A stretch of 42,950 nucleotides of DNA from Sporodiniella umbellata (GCA_025677835.1 JAIXMR010000148.1:1-42950), one strand, 5' to 3'; positions 25,196 through 36,687 are shown, numbered from the stretch's first letter. The notes: generated by a model not told the origin, from the sequence alone. Numbers and translations are program-made.

Positions 25196-26055
25196 ATGAT
25201 GAAGCTTCTTCTTGCCTTAACTGCCCTTGTTGGTTCTACTCTCGCTCAATCCTGTAGCTGTAAGTCTGTATGGAGAATGTCATTAAACTCAATTTGAATT
25301 TATTAGTGACCGGTTTGTCTTGCAGCGCTGGAACTTCTTCTGGTGATTCCTGCTGTTCTCCCAAATACGGTTTACTCGTATTGAATCTTCAATGGGTCAA
25401 AGGCTTTGGTCCTAATAATGCCTTTACTCTTCATGGTCTTTGGCCTGATACCTGCTCTGGTGGTTATGGTCCTAGTAGTGGATGCGATAACAGCAGAAAC
25501 TCTAACTCTGTAGCTTCTATCATTCAATCATTAGATAGTAATCTTTACGATACTATGCAAACTTACTGGCCTAGTAACACGGGTGACAACAACAAGTAAA
25601 AAAAAAAAAAAGGGGAGGGAGGGGGGGAGGAGAACTTCCAGCTTACTTGGCGCTAATCTTTTTTTTTTTTTTTTTTTTGTTATAGATTTTGGTCTCACGA
25701 ATGGAACAAACATGGTACTTGTGTTACTACCCTGGATCCCAAGTGTTATTCAGATTATCAAGAAAATGAAGAACTAGTCGATTACTTTCAAAAGGCAATT
25801 GATCTCCGTCAAAAATACAATGTGTATCAAGCCCTTAGTGCTAAAGGCATTACTCCCGGTGGTACTTACAGCGCAGATGCTATCCGTGCTGCTCTTAAAG
25901 CTCAATTCGGTGTCTCTGGTTACATTGATTGTTCTTCAGGTACTTTGAGTGCTGTTGAACTCTTCTTTTATGTTCAAGGAAAAGACGATTATCAATTGAC
26001 GGATGCTATTGCTACTGGTTCTTGTTCTGGCAACGTAAAGTACCCTAAAAAGTAA
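25196..26055 (+). CDS. Secreted ribonuclease T2, RNase Rh-like, 240 aa
   Basis: Exons 25196-25259, 25307-25595 and 25686-26055 join in frame. The second exon starts at the TATTAG acceptor rather than the nearer TTGCAG; this keeps frame and restores a Cys-rich segment like that of Rhizopus RNase Rh. A signal peptide spans residues 1-17 (MMKLLLALTALVGSTLA). Both active-site motifs are intact: FTLHGLWPD (H64, W67) and FWSHEWNKHGTC (H122, E123, K126, H127). It cleaves single-stranded RNA through 2',3'-cyclic phosphates outside the cell or in the secretory/vacuolar route, likely for nutrient scavenging. Length matches RNase Rh (about 238 aa precursor). Two ATGs stand in tandem; either could be used. 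An AATAAA lies near 26122. Confidence 0.96.
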
Positions 26056-26389
26056 AACAAACGACTTCTATTATTACTATTCCTACTCTCTTTTTTTTTT
26101 TTTAAATTATTTAAAAACACAATAAACCAATGGCGTTTAATATACTTGCAACATGCGTATCAATGCCTGGAGACTGAAGTTTTTTGTGTTCATTCATGTG
26201 ATACAGTATGATCTTGAAAAATATGAGTTTTAAAGTGGTGGATTCGTAAGGTCACGTAATCTCGGCTACTACTTTTCGTGTTTTTATTAAGATATTTTGC
26301 ATGTATTTTGCGGGGGGGATGGCTGGGACACTGGGTCTTGGTATGATAGAGTAGGAAAAAAAAAAAAAAAAAAAAAAGAGAGAGAGATT
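26056..26389. other. 3' region between convergent RNase T2 and HMG genes
   Basis: It has an AATAAA signal for the RNase at about 26122. On the minus strand, a C/T-rich run starts right after the HMG stop. No further gene is seen. Confidence 0.5.
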
Positions 26390-27463
26390 TCACTCGGCTT
26401 GGGTAGCAGCGGATAGTAAACAAGTTGGGAGTATCGTATGATACTGTTCTTGTTTTATACGAATGGTTGCATCACCTGGACTCTCTAGCCGGAGTATGTC
26501 TTCTTGTGCACTATGGGCAGAGAGAAGAAGATTTGAGTCATCCAAAACGAGACTATCCGTAGGTGCAGGTGGTGAATGTGCTAAGAACTCGCAAAAGTTT
26601 TTTATCTCAGAGCTTTGATGAAAGCCGCCACTGTATTTACTTTCCTCACCGTCGTCACTGTCCTGAGTAGGCCAGTTCCGGTCGACATCAGGCGATCTTT
26701 GATTTGATCCACTCACGTTGTTCGAATAATTGGCTTCGCTACAGCTATCACTGTCCTCAATCTCATCTTCTTCCTCTTCTTCGTCATCATCCTCTTCTTC
26801 TTCATCTTCTTCTTCTTCATCTTCATCTTCTTCTTCTTCTTCCTGTTCTGGGCTCCCCTCCTCTTCACTCTCTTCATCTATTTCGTCTTCTTCTGTTTCT
26901 TCAGTCGCCCTCTTTGGGCTTTCAGTCTCAGGCACATGCTCTTTAGACGAGGAAGAATTTGTAGAGTCCAATGACACAACCTTTCTCTTGTTGGACGCAG
27001 AACCCGTGAGCTGCTCATAAACATTTAACTCGTTTTCGTAGCGCTTTTTTTCGACTAAATACAGGCTATGAAAATGCTAAAGAAAAAGTGTGTTAAAGCC
27101 CTGAAAAAGAAGGAGGGAGCGGCAATAGACTTCTTTTCTATACCTCTCTTTCACTATCTGATATCCCTCGCCATTGAAGTCCCATAAGTTTAGCAATTTC
27201 GTTGGATGTCAAATCAGGATTTTCTTTCATTAACTTTCCTCGGGCTTGATCACAAAAAAATAGGTAACTGGACTTGGGTCTTGTTGGGTGCGTTAAAGAA
27301 GCTTTGTTATTTTCTTGGTAACAGCGTCCAAACAGATGAATCGCATCACCCAGATTGTTCAATATGTCCGTCGTCGTGTTTATTAAGCGTACTTTTCTCT
27401 ACAGGCTTATCTTTAGCCTCTTGTAAAAGTATTGTTGAGTGTGCTTACTGTATGTCCGTCCAT
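26390..27463 (-). CDS. HMG-box protein with long acidic tail, 318 aa
   Basis: Exons 27463-27449, 27398-27144 and 27076-26390 join in frame. The HMG box covers about residues 43-110: HPTRPKSSYLFFCDQAR (helix 1), then NPDLTSNEIAKLMGLQW (helix 2), then the long third helix with LYLVEKKRYENEL across the second splice. The box binds and bends DNA, usually non-specifically. It is followed by a Glu/Asp stretch of about 60 residues encoded by GAA/GAT repeats, as in chromatin-architectural HMGB or FACT-type proteins; such tails commonly contact histones or the box itself. The N-terminal helix (INTTTDILNNLG) is not recognised. The first coding exon is only five codons and is the weakest part; the start could lie elsewhere. 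Confidence 0.85.
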
Positions 27464-27667
27464 TTTTTTTTCTTTTTTTTTTTTTTTCCAAAGCTCCTTT
27501 TCAAGAAATGACTGAAGCAGAAAAACAAAAAAAAAAACAAAAATATATTTAAAATACAAGGTTTTAATCTTAATTTTTTTTTATGTAAAAATGATTTTAT
27601 TTCTGGTGCCACCAGTACGCCGGATGCCTTTTAAATTTAAAGCGAATAGTAGCTTAATGTTTTTCTT

Positions 27668-30000
27668 AAAAAAAAAAAAAACTGTGGAGGCTCTATAGAA
27701 AGTGTTTTTTTTTTTTTTTTTTAAGGTTTTCTTATTCAGTTGGTTGGCCGCTAATATTGCTCTTGCAACGGCTTCATTTGCTCCTATAAGTGTGTTATCG
27801 AAAACGCAGCGCTAATGTCTTTACCACGAGCCAAATGCAGCGCATACCAATCTCCGTTTAGCTAGAATCGTTGCTGTCTAGCTTATGGCAAGAAGCGGTG
27901 TCAATATAATATATCTGAGTACAATCGCCGCTATCGAGTTCTAGGGGTCAGTCAGGTTATGGTTGTTAAATGATAGTCTTAGGACATATGGTGTATTCTA
28001 AAGACCTTATTGATCTCTTGGTGTACGCTCAAAACCATGCATGTAAAAGAATCAAATCTTTCTGGCCGCATTCATATTTCCTATTAGTAAATAGTATAAT
28101 ATCTCCGTATACATAGTTGTAAAACTACTCCTTCGACAAAGTGGTCTCTAGCAGCTTTATAAGTACTGTGATAAATTTCAAAATAGTAAAAAAAAAAAAA
28201 TACACTAAAGAGCATCCAAGTTTATAAATATCACATTAGCAAAAAGGCATATCTTGAGGAAATTCAAATTTCCTTTTGAGCTCTTGATGAGATAAAGCCT
28301 CTTTGAACTATCATATACTGTGTACTTTCTTTGTTTCCTACATTGGAAGCGCCCTCTTTTTTTTTTGACTGCCATGCAACTGTTAGTGGTCTAGCTAAAC
28401 GCTAACAATCGCATCTTTTTCGAAGCATGTGATGAAGCCTTAAGGTTTTGTTGTCAAGTACGTTTATTTTATTTATATAATAGGAAGGCGTTAGATCTCT
28501 TTTTGTGTGGATTGATGTTTGATATCTATTTTTTTTTTTTTTTTGGTGATCCTCAACAAATGCTCAGCTGTGATCCCCCTACCGCCCTTCTTACAACGTA
28601 GTCTTAAAGTCTTTGGCTTTTTTATTTGACGGCCATTAAGACTCCAAAGCATTTCTGACATACTCGATGGAAGTGAGGTCAGGGCTTTCAGTAGTCCTTC
28701 TCTTGTTGAATATCGTCCCCCTGTGTGACAAAAAGTACGATCCACTTGAACTCTCTCCCATATGTCTGCTACAACTTTGAGCCAGAAGTAAAACCTATTG
28801 ACTGACGTACTTACCCTGGTTTGCCGGTCCATCATGAATGATCTTTTGAAGGCTCGAGACCGCCCCTTTATGGTTTATACAGCATTGCGTTCGTCAAATC
28901 AGACAACACCTCTTTGCTACCTATCGAACTACTCTGCATATCCTGTTGTCCAGCAGGTCTTTTTCTCGTGGCGATTTGATGTAGATTTGGGCTATCTTGA
29001 AGAAACAGAGCTCCAAGTAGCTGATGCAGACACACTTGGTTCAAAGTATCTAAGTTTTAAAGCAATCGCATCGTATCAGGCAAACGGTTCAGGCCGTGTA
29101 ATTTGACTCTGATTGATCTTAGGGGAGGAGGCTATTTGATAGGTTCATGATTACTGGTTTCCGCTATTCTGTTGATAACCGCTTGTACAGTGGACACCGG
29201 CTTTTGTACTACAGTTGTCATGCCTCTAACTGTGGGATTTTTTAGAAAAGTGTAAGGTGTGTCTTATCACTTCTTGGTGCGGTTGCGTTGGATCGCAATT
29301 TGTGCTACTATGCTCATTTGATGTAACTACTTACTAAAGAAAGCAAGGCGTGTACAAAGAGCTGTGACTGTATAGCGGATGGTGATCACCCTGCTTATTT
29401 TTGTTAAAATTTGGAAATGGTTCAACAATCAACCGGGATTGACCTCTTAAAATCTACATTCTCGCCTAATGATCACAATTGACGCACACCGGCTTCCTGG
29501 TTCGATCAGAGTCAATGGGAAGCATAGTGAGTTTACAACAGCCGCAACTTGTAGTATGTTCTTGAACACAGCGAAAAGTAAACAATGTAAAATTGCTGAA
29601 TATAGAAATGACATCATCAATGCAATCACTGCTTTAAGGAGGTGCTTTGACACGAGCCGGAGTTCTACGGAACGCATACGTCATATGATATCCGTTTTTT
29701 ATACTACAAACTATTTCTGATGTCATACATGGAAAAATATCGCTCAACAAACGCAGTGTTCTGGATCGTATTAGAGTTGAAGGCCAACAGCTGGAAAGTA
29801 GTGAGTACGTAGGGAGTAGCCAAAAGACCGTTTTGTTAGGCGAAGGCCATAGACGTTATCTGACTATAGAATATCGCCGTCTGTAGGCAGATAAAAGTTG
29901 TTTATTAGTTAATTGCTTGCTATCTTGTTTTTAGATTTAGTAACAAAAGTTGCAAAAAAAAAAAAAAAAAAAAAAAAAAACTTAAAGTGGCAAAACTTTA
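27668..30000 (-). repeat. Dispersed repeat copy B, longer version with Tc1 relic
   Basis: Relative to copy A it is inverted and keeps the ~845 bp missing there. Bases 27668-28733 match 5598-4534, 29580-29683 match 4533-4430, and 29730-30000 match 5845-5602. The segment between 28733 and 29580 encodes the N-terminal part of a Tc1-like transposase. No LTR-like or terminal inverted repeat ends could be fixed by eye. Confidence 0.85.
28500..29420 (-). pseudogene. Tc1/mariner-like transposase relic
   Basis: On the minus strand the order of a Tc1 transposase can be followed through changed frames. A helix-turn-helix segment comes first (KPVSTVQAVINRIAETSN, near 29180), followed by several stops. 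The DDE-region landmark SPDLTSIEYV lies near 28690, where Tc1 proteins read SPDLNPIE. A C-terminal CKKGGRGIT resembles the usual ..KGG.T.. end. Frameshifts and stops are numerous. The plus-strand ORF at 28798-29106 is a shadow. The element cannot be active. Confidence 0.65.
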
Positions 30001-31239
30001 CAAAAGAGTAAAATTCTACTCAACTTTTTTCAATTTTTCTCAATTTTTCATATTTCTATTAAACTTTATCACAATAGTCATTCATTGCTACTGTATATAC
30101 ATCTGCTCCCTCCTTTTTTTTTTTTTTTTTTTTTTTTTGTATTAGAAATACTACCTTTTTCTGGCTGCAACCAATTATTCTTACATGTAGAGTTCGATTA
30201 CCACGTTTTTGTGTAATCAATGACTTTTGTATACAGTAACAACATATGGTCTTGACCTGAGCTCTTAAAAAAATGTTTTTTTTTTTTAGGGAGAAAGTAC
30301 GCCTTTAGCCCGATTGTTTTTCAAAGTGTTTATTTTAGAGCGCCTTCAGTATGCACAATCAAGCCGTACTCTGGTATCTAATTGAAAAACAGCAAGAGGG
30401 TCAGCTGCCAAAGAGTCTTTTCTGTATCCTTCTTTGCGCTGCTTTTCATTTTTGGCCAGGACTCTTTTCTAATACAGGTTGTGATATATACAAGAGCTTT
30501 GGCTAAAGACGCGTCTCTTTTTGAAAAACAGCACGGTTTGCTATAGGTCTCAGCAAAAAAAAAAAAAAAGAAACACATGTGGTTGTTATCCAAGTCGGTG
30601 TTTTTTTTTTAGTTGATACCTGCTTATCTGACGCTAAACAACGTACTGTTGTAGTCGTGTTTTGTCTGAGAATGCTGAGATGCAGTGTTCCTCAAAGCAC
30701 AACCATGCATTTGTCTTGCATTACGCATAGGAATCAAAAGCTATTTTTTGAAGAGCTCACTTTAGCAAAAAAAAACAAAAAAAAAGAATATTTTTCTTAA
30801 TTAATGCAGGCTTTGAGTTCTCTGCCAACTTTCAAGCTAAAAATTTCTGTAGCTGAGCCAAAGTCAAAGGGCATCACTAAGTTACAGCCTGTTAGTGTGT
30901 CTTGTGATGCGATAGTCACTTGTAGGCAACGCAATTCACGCTAAAGCCAGAGAGGCCTGACAAGAAAAAGGAAGTCTGAAGATGACGGTTGGTTAGTCCA
31001 AAAAAAGCAAATTGATCAAAGGACTGTCTGCAAATCATGTATAAAAAAAGCAAATTGAAGGTGTCTCAAATTCATTTACTCGTCGTACCAATCATGTAAA
31101 AATAAAATGTGGAGACTGCTTTTATACCTAAAAGGGGCATTTTGTTCCGTAAGTAGGAATTTCTTATCATTTTATCATATTTTTTTTTTTTTGTATTTTT
31201 CTATTCTTTTACATTTTCTTCTTGTACTAAACTTTTATC
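30001..31239. other. 1.2-kb intergenic region, no gene
   Basis: AT-rich with T tracts near 30113-30138. The minus-strand ORF 30378-30593 (71 codons) crosses an A/T tract and is not recognised. The last ~60 bases before 31240 are pyrimidine-rich, consistent with the promoter of the transporter gene. Confidence 0.5.
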
Positions 31240-32506
31240 ATGTCTGTCCGAAATAGCTATGTTTCCACTACGCTAGTGCTAGTTGCAGGGATGCTTTTAT
31301 CAGGTAAGGGATTGAATTGAGTGTTTTCGGCTATGTTTGATGGGTAGGTTACTCACATTGATGTAGGTGTTTGTAATACAATTCTAAACAAATATCAAGA
31401 CATGCAATGTGTTGATAACTGTCAAGATCCAAATCCAAAGAAAAGACATTACTTTGAACAGCCCATTTGGCAAACGTAAGCTAGCATCAAACACACTCCT
31501 ACTTGCTAATCTTTTTGCGTTCTCCTGCCTATTTTCTCCTTAGATTGAATATGTTTGTGGGAGAATTCGCCGTATGGTCCGTTTACCTATATCAAAAATA
31601 TACCAACAAGGCCAATAAGCCTGAGTCCACAGATGACCTTCCGGAGCTTCAAGGTCGTTCTTCTCTATTATTCTGGATACCCACGCTATGTGACTTGACG
31701 GCCACCACGGTGATGAACGTCGGGTTGATTTTAACCACAGCCAGTGTCTATCAGATGTTACGTGGTGCTGTTGTGATCTTTACAGGCATCTTTAGCTTCC
31801 TGTTCCTAGGACGTCGGCTGCGTCCCTATGAATGGCTGTCGTTAGCGATGGTTGTCGCTGGCGTGGGCATTGTTGGACTCTCTTCCGTCCTGGGCCCTCA
31901 AGAATCAGACGTCTTGAACTCGCGATCTCTCCTGGGCGTTGGCTTGGTTCTCGGTGCCCAATTGTTCGCAGCCACCATGTTTGTGGTCGAGGAAAAGATC
32001 ATGATGCACTACAAGGTCACACCTTTGAAAGCTGTCGGACTGGAGGGTTCCTTTGGCCTCATCTCCGTCTTAATTGCCATGCCTATCCTGCACGTGATGC
32101 TGGGTAGTCAGCACCCCACATTCGATATGGTCAAAGGGTACCATGACTTCTTTGATCATCCTAAGGTATGGCAAACTGGTATTGCCATCAGCCTTTCTAT
32201 CGCCTTTTTTAATTGGTTCGGTCTCTCTATCACCTCTGCCGTGTCGGCTACTGCCAGAAGTACGATTGATGCCTGCAGGTACGCCTTATTTAAAATAGAT
32301 ATAGGGAGAATACTCATTTTATTATCAGAACACTTTTCATCTGGATGGTTTCTATTTATTTGGGTTGGGAAAAGTTTTCTTGGGTGCAAGTGAGTGGGTT
32401 TATGTTGATGGTGACCGGCACATTCTACTTTAACGGTGTGCTCAAATGGCCATTTGTGAGAGAAGTCACAGAAAGAGACGAACGTACACCCCTTTTGTCC
32501 GAATAA
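31240..32506 (+). CDS. SLC35F6-like membrane transporter (EamA/nucleotide-sugar-transporter superfamily), 361 aa
   Basis: Exons 31240-31303, 31367-31475, 31544-32278 and 32329-32506 join in frame. About ten hydrophobic segments are visible. The segment PTLCDLTATTVMNVGL and the motif MLRGAVVIFTGIFSFLFLGR match the signature of human SLC35F6, as do LEGSFGL and the repeat-2 segment ATARSTIDACR. The C-terminus ends ERTPLLSE, a dileucine-type sorting signal, as in lysosomal/vacuolar SLC35F6. The cargo is unknown; family members are drug/metabolite transporter folds. It is convergent with the DUF202 gene: its TAA (32504-32506) is directly followed by the complement of the neighbour's TGA. Confidence 0.9.
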
Positions 32507-33062
32507 TCACATTATAATAAAAACGAGAACTGTTACTAGAGCAGAGACGAGAGTGAAGGTTGCAATCACCACAGTATGCTGACTTGCCGGAAAATAACCG
32601 TGAGTGAGTGAGGTCTGCGTATGAAAGTAGCGAGCCGCTCCCATCGCCATATACAGCATGCCAATACTGACAAAAGCCATACCCAGAGGCTTGCCTATCT
32701 GGCTGGAGTGATCTAACCGAAACAGTTGTGTAACGGCTAAGGCGCAATGTTAAAGCAAAATTGCACCATTCAAAAATATAGGTTTATTGTATTACCGATG
32801 CCTGCAGAGATTGTAGATAGACTTGTTCTTACCCAAGCTAGAAACGTTCTTTCGTTTGCTAACAGAGTTGAGCTTTGATTTCCATCTATCTGTTACTTTG
32901 TGCGGTACCTAAATGATCGCGAGCTACGGCTAAAGTGTTTTCTAAATAAAGGCTGGTGGACAAAGGGAATCCCTTCTTTAGAGACGCGTCCGTAGGTTCA
33001 TTCTCATGGATTGATTGGTAATTGGGGCTTTCGTCAGATAGCAACGGTTGATTGCAATCCAT
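32507..33062 (-). CDS. DUF202 (YidH-like) membrane protein, 148 aa
   Basis: Exons 33062-32909, 32858-32796 and 32736-32507 join in frame. The DUF202 hallmark HLANERTFLAWVRTSLS spans the first splice, followed by three predicted membrane helices: TISAGIAVTQL, PLGMAFVSIGMLYMAM and VVIATFTLVSALVTVLVFII. The family includes bacterial YidH and the membrane part of vacuolar Vtc1, but here the pattern (RLDHSS...GKPLG) is YidH-like. The N-terminal ~45 residues are polar and probably cytosolic. Function is unknown; location in the vacuole or plasma membrane is a guess. The second exon is only 63 bp. No intergenic base separates its stop from that of the transporter gene. Confidence 0.88.
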
Positions 33063-33103
33063 CAATAACGAACAGTAAAGAAAAAAGAAACTTTGAAAGA
33101 AGA

Positions 33104-33134
<31 letters not shown>

Positions 33135-33203
33135 TTATAATCAAAGAGATGCGGTTTTTTAAAAATTAAATAGTCTGAAAAATATAGAAAGATGAAGGCC
33201 TCT

Positions 33204-34921
33204 TTAAAAATGAAATTCAAATCCTCCAGAAGCGCCAAAAGGTCCTCCGTTACCTCCAAAATGGGCAAAAGGGTGGCCACCGCCTTGGAAATGAAATGGG
33301 TTATGCTGTTGTTGAGAGCCTGCTTCAGGGTCATACGGATCGAAACCTTGATCAAACTGTTCCCTTTTTTCTAATGATGTGTGTTTAGACAAGGTTTTTA
33401 GAATGCTCTCGTTACCTGAATCGCTCAGTACTTCGTAAGCCTGGTTGATTTCAGCCATCTTGCTCTCTACTTGTTCACGGGTAAGATCTCCACTGTATTT
33501 GTCGGGGTGCCACTCCTGTGCCTGTTTGCGATACGCTTTTTTAATCTGTCTAGTATCGGCATCTCGATCCACTTTTAAAATCTTGTAGTAGTCTCTCTTT
33601 TTACTCTGCTTTAAAAGTTGTTGTGCTTTCTGTAATAGTTGACGCGCCCGTGGTTTTTGCTCGATTTCATAAGCTTTTTCCAGATCACGTACAGCGCCCT
33701 CAAAATCGTTTTCGTTCAACTTTTGTTCACCAATATATATCAAAGCCTGCGCATTATCTGCATCCAGTTCTAATGTTCGGCTACACCACAGCTTGGCTTT
33801 CTCTGTGTCCTTTTGTTCTGCGGCCAATGAACATGCTAGCTCAAAACACAAAAGGTGAAGACGTTTGGGAAGCTTGACTTGCATTTCTGTTTCTAAAGCC
33901 GTATGAGGCTCGTCGATATCTACCACTAGTCCTTGCTTCGACCGTGTTCCGATTAAACTGTTGAGTGCAGTGGCTATTCTTTTCTGCTCTTTGGCTTCTT
34001 GAACTTTTATGAAGTCTTTTTGGAATCGTTTGATCTGTCGGAAAAGGCTTTTGCATTGTTTTTGCTCAGGATCGTAGTGGAGACACTGTTTGACCTGAGT
34101 AAGCGCGCGCTCAGGCTCATAAAGCGAGTAAAAGTTAAGTCGAGCAAGCTGCATAGGTAGCGTCTGGTCGCTTGGGTTCAAAAGGCTGACACGGCTGTAG
34201 AAAAATGGGTTGGCATGTTTTTATAAAGGCTGTCTAGAAAACGCCCATACCTCAAATCGTTTACAGCTTCTTCAATTTTTCCTTGTCCCAAATGACATTT
34301 GGCTCGCAAAGTTCTCCATTGTGGCTTTTGTGGCGATATTTGTATAACTTGAGAGACATGTTCAATACATTGGTCGTATTGTCCGTTCGTAAAAAACCTA
34401 GATGCTGAAGCGCTGTATTTTTCGGCTTTCTCAATAGATTCCAACTAACTGATGTTAAAGTCTGTTTCCAAAGAAAAAAAAAAAGCTAAAATTTTACCAA
34501 TGATTTGCTGGATTCATCTTGTGATTTGTCTAGCCCTTCTTTGGCAAGAGCATAGTTGCCATCAGCCACGTAGATCTTGGCGCGCTGAAGTAGTGCTTGA
34601 CGAAAACCAGGCTTTAGCTCCAAAATTTTAGTGAAATCTTCAATAGCTGAATCTGTTTTTCCAAGAGACAAGTAGGCTGTAGCTCTTTTGTAGTAGGAAA
34701 GATAGTCCGAAGGGTCTTGTTCTATATGCGTTCAAAAAGAGGATCAGGTATTGTTTTACATTCATGCACTTACGAATGGCTGCATCATAACTTAAAATAG
34801 CATCTGTAAACTTTCCACCAAGTAAGTGTTGATTTCCTTGCTCCAAATGAAATTTAGCATCTGAAGCAAGACCTGGATAGAAGGGTATCAGTAGAGCAAG
34901 AAGTAAACTTTTCGACCGCAT
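33204..34921 (-). CDS. DNAJC3/P58IPK-type ER co-chaperone (TPR repeats plus J domain), 503 aa
   Basis: Exons 34921-34774, 34721-34498, 34444-34251, 34194-33416 and 33370-33204 join in frame. Residues 1-20 form a signal peptide (LLLALLIPFYPGLAS). Several TPR repeats follow (e.g. AKFHLEQGNQHLLGGKFTDA, then LGKTDSAIEDFTKILELKP). A J domain lies at about 389-459 with an intact HPD in QEWHPDKY and a Gly/Phe-rich tail. Length and layout match human DNAJC3 (504 aa). It should bind unfolded proteins in the ER lumen and hand them to BiP/Kar2 by stimulating its ATPase. The last intron lies inside the J-domain end (VLSDS/EKREQFD). An ERSE-like element sits about 70 bp upstream of the start. Confidence 0.95.
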
Positions 34922-36192
34922 GTGAAAGAATGAAAGTGGTACGGTGAATAAAGAAGTCAGAATAAAAGCGTTACTTTATTTATCTGGTACCTGGTTGCTT
35001 TGTATTGGCTAAATTAAAAGCGGAGATTTATCGTTATTTTTTTGCGTAGGTTACAGTCAGCAAAACTAGATTGGGTCAATACAAAAATGACTTGGTCATT
35101 TGCAAATTAAGTTGGGGCAGGATCGTTAATAAAAGTTTGGGACAGAAGTGATTAATCGGGCCAAGGGTGCAATTATAGGTTATCCATAGACGAGAGCAAG
35201 CCAAAGTGCTCACCCTGGACGCTCTAAAGATGCCTGCGAGAACGTTGTATAAGAGTGAAAGGGGTGATTGTTAATTGTGTTTCGGATTTGTATTTTTAAG
35301 AGATCAGTTAACATACAACAACCTATTACGGATACTGGGTATTCCACTCTTATCACTTAACAGCTTTAAAAAATGTACAATAGTGTTTATTTACTCGTCA
35401 ATCACCTCATCTCTCAATCAATATGTACAAAAACAATAGATCAGTTTCATCACTATTGTATTTGCTCGGCCAAAAATATAGAAGACTGCTTTGTAAAAAT
35501 TCAACCAAAATATGTTAGTAGAAGATTGCGACAAGACAGACGGTTATACAACAGGGAAAAAAATTGATTAAATAACATTTTAAAAGAAGGAGATGGTAGA
35601 TTTGAATACAACTTCTCTTTCTTTAGTCCGTACCGTTTTGCTGTCTAAACGATATCTCGACCTATGCAACCAACCACATTTCCACGGCAGATAAGTAGAA
35701 AAAAAAAAGATATTTTTTGACAAACGCCCATACATGCATTTATAGATACACATCTTACTTGGTCACTCAACCTAATTATTTATACTAACGTTAGTGACAG
35801 CCAGATTTCTTGATTGTCTAATAATTTATTATCAATTATTAGAATAGAAATGATTTTCATAGTAGTAGAAACAAAACTACTTTATGGCGGAGACCTGTCT
35901 CCATAATTTTCTTTGACACGCTTTTATTGTCAATGTATTGGTGTTTTATCATGAAAACGCCAGTCGATTATTTCTTTCGAGCCACTCCAAAAAAGTGGAG
36001 AATACTGAAAGTTCTTTCTGTCGATAATAGGTAAATGTGGTAGGATTAAAACAATATTTATAAAAAAAATTGTATTGGCTCAATCTGGTTTTTCTAATAA
36101 TGCCACACATAAAACGATTGGACGAAACCTAATGAAGCTCAGAAATCTAAGGATAGACACACCCAGAAAATTTTTCGATCTTGCCTCTCTTT
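34922..36192. other. 1.3-kb divergent promoter region
   Basis: It lies between the starts of DNAJC3 (-) and the VanZ-like gene (+). The plus ORF 35373-35567 is not recognised. Small palindromes occur near 35790 (CTAACGTTAG) and 35887 (GGAGACCTGTCTCC), and a hairpin near 35983. A TATTTATAAA lies near 36055. No RNA gene found. Confidence 0.5.
34990..35008 (-). promoter_or_regulatory. ERSE-like element upstream of DNAJC3
   Basis: Read on the minus strand it is CCAAT-N9-CCAGG, one mismatch from the mammalian ER stress element CCAAT-N9-CCACG. It lies about 70-90 bp before the ATG of a gene whose mammalian counterpart is induced by ER stress. A plain CCAAT box is the simpler reading. Confidence 0.3.
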
Positions 36193-36512
36193 ATGCGCAT
36201 TTGGGTCCTGGCAGGGTTGTTTATATTTCTTTTATTGATGGGGCTTCTTGGATTCACACCCATTCAACTAAATATAAATGACAAATTGCTTCATTTCACT
36301 GTGTTCTTCATACTGTCGTTCTTTCTTTATTTCCTCTGGAACATGTCCATCAAGCGAAACTTGATCTTGGGCATCACTTCTTTCGTTTTCATAGCTTCTG
36401 GAAGTGAACTTATACAAGGGACACTACCGGTAATCTTTTCTACAAAACTTTTTTTTTTAAAAATGACAGCAAGAAAAAAACTCAATCAATATGTAAAATT
36501 GTGGCATACATA

Positions 36513-36546
<34 letters not shown>

Positions 36547-36687
36547 TATCGAACGTTTGATATGTATGACATATTAGCCAACATGTCAGGTATCGTAGGT
36601 TTTCCTGTATCCTATTGGATAGACTCCCAAAATAAGATAGTATATGAACCAGTAACAGATGAGATGCGGATGGATACAGTTTATTAA
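36193..36687 (+). CDS. VanZ-like small membrane protein, 125 aa
   Basis: Exons 36193-36429 and 36547-36687 join in frame (LP/YRTFDMYDILAN). It has the VanZ-like layout: a first membrane helix (IWVLAGLFIFLLLMGLLGF), the NDKLLHFTVFFILSFFLYF segment with its conserved Asp-Lys and His, a GSELIQGTLP motif, and a final Asp-rich YDILAN segment with another helix. Fungal members are uncharacterised; the name comes from teicoplanin-resistance VanZ and does not imply antibiotic resistance. The intron of 117 bp is mostly A/T and ends in a (TA)n run that reaches the acceptor. It is convergent with the SH3 gene, with stop codons about 77 bp apart. Confidence 0.8.
36516..36543. repeat. (TA)n microsatellite at an intron 3' end
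   Basis: An uninterrupted TA run lies in the VanZ-like gene's only intron and takes the place of a polypyrimidine tract just before the TTAG acceptor. Confidence 0.8.

Noticed and set aside
26730..27020. Poly-Ser plus-strand ORF
   Set aside because: Antisense of the HMG protein's Glu/Asp run.
28798..29106. 102-codon plus-strand ORF in repeat copy B
   Set aside because: It overlaps the minus-strand Tc1 relic, whose motifs are recognisable, and has no family signal.
35373..35567. 64-codon plus ORF in the DNAJC3/VanZ intergenic region
   Set aside because: AT-rich, no homologous motif, no splice or promoter support.
36075..36281. 68-codon ORF before the VanZ-like gene
   Set aside because: Overlaps its first exon in another frame and has no recognisable content.
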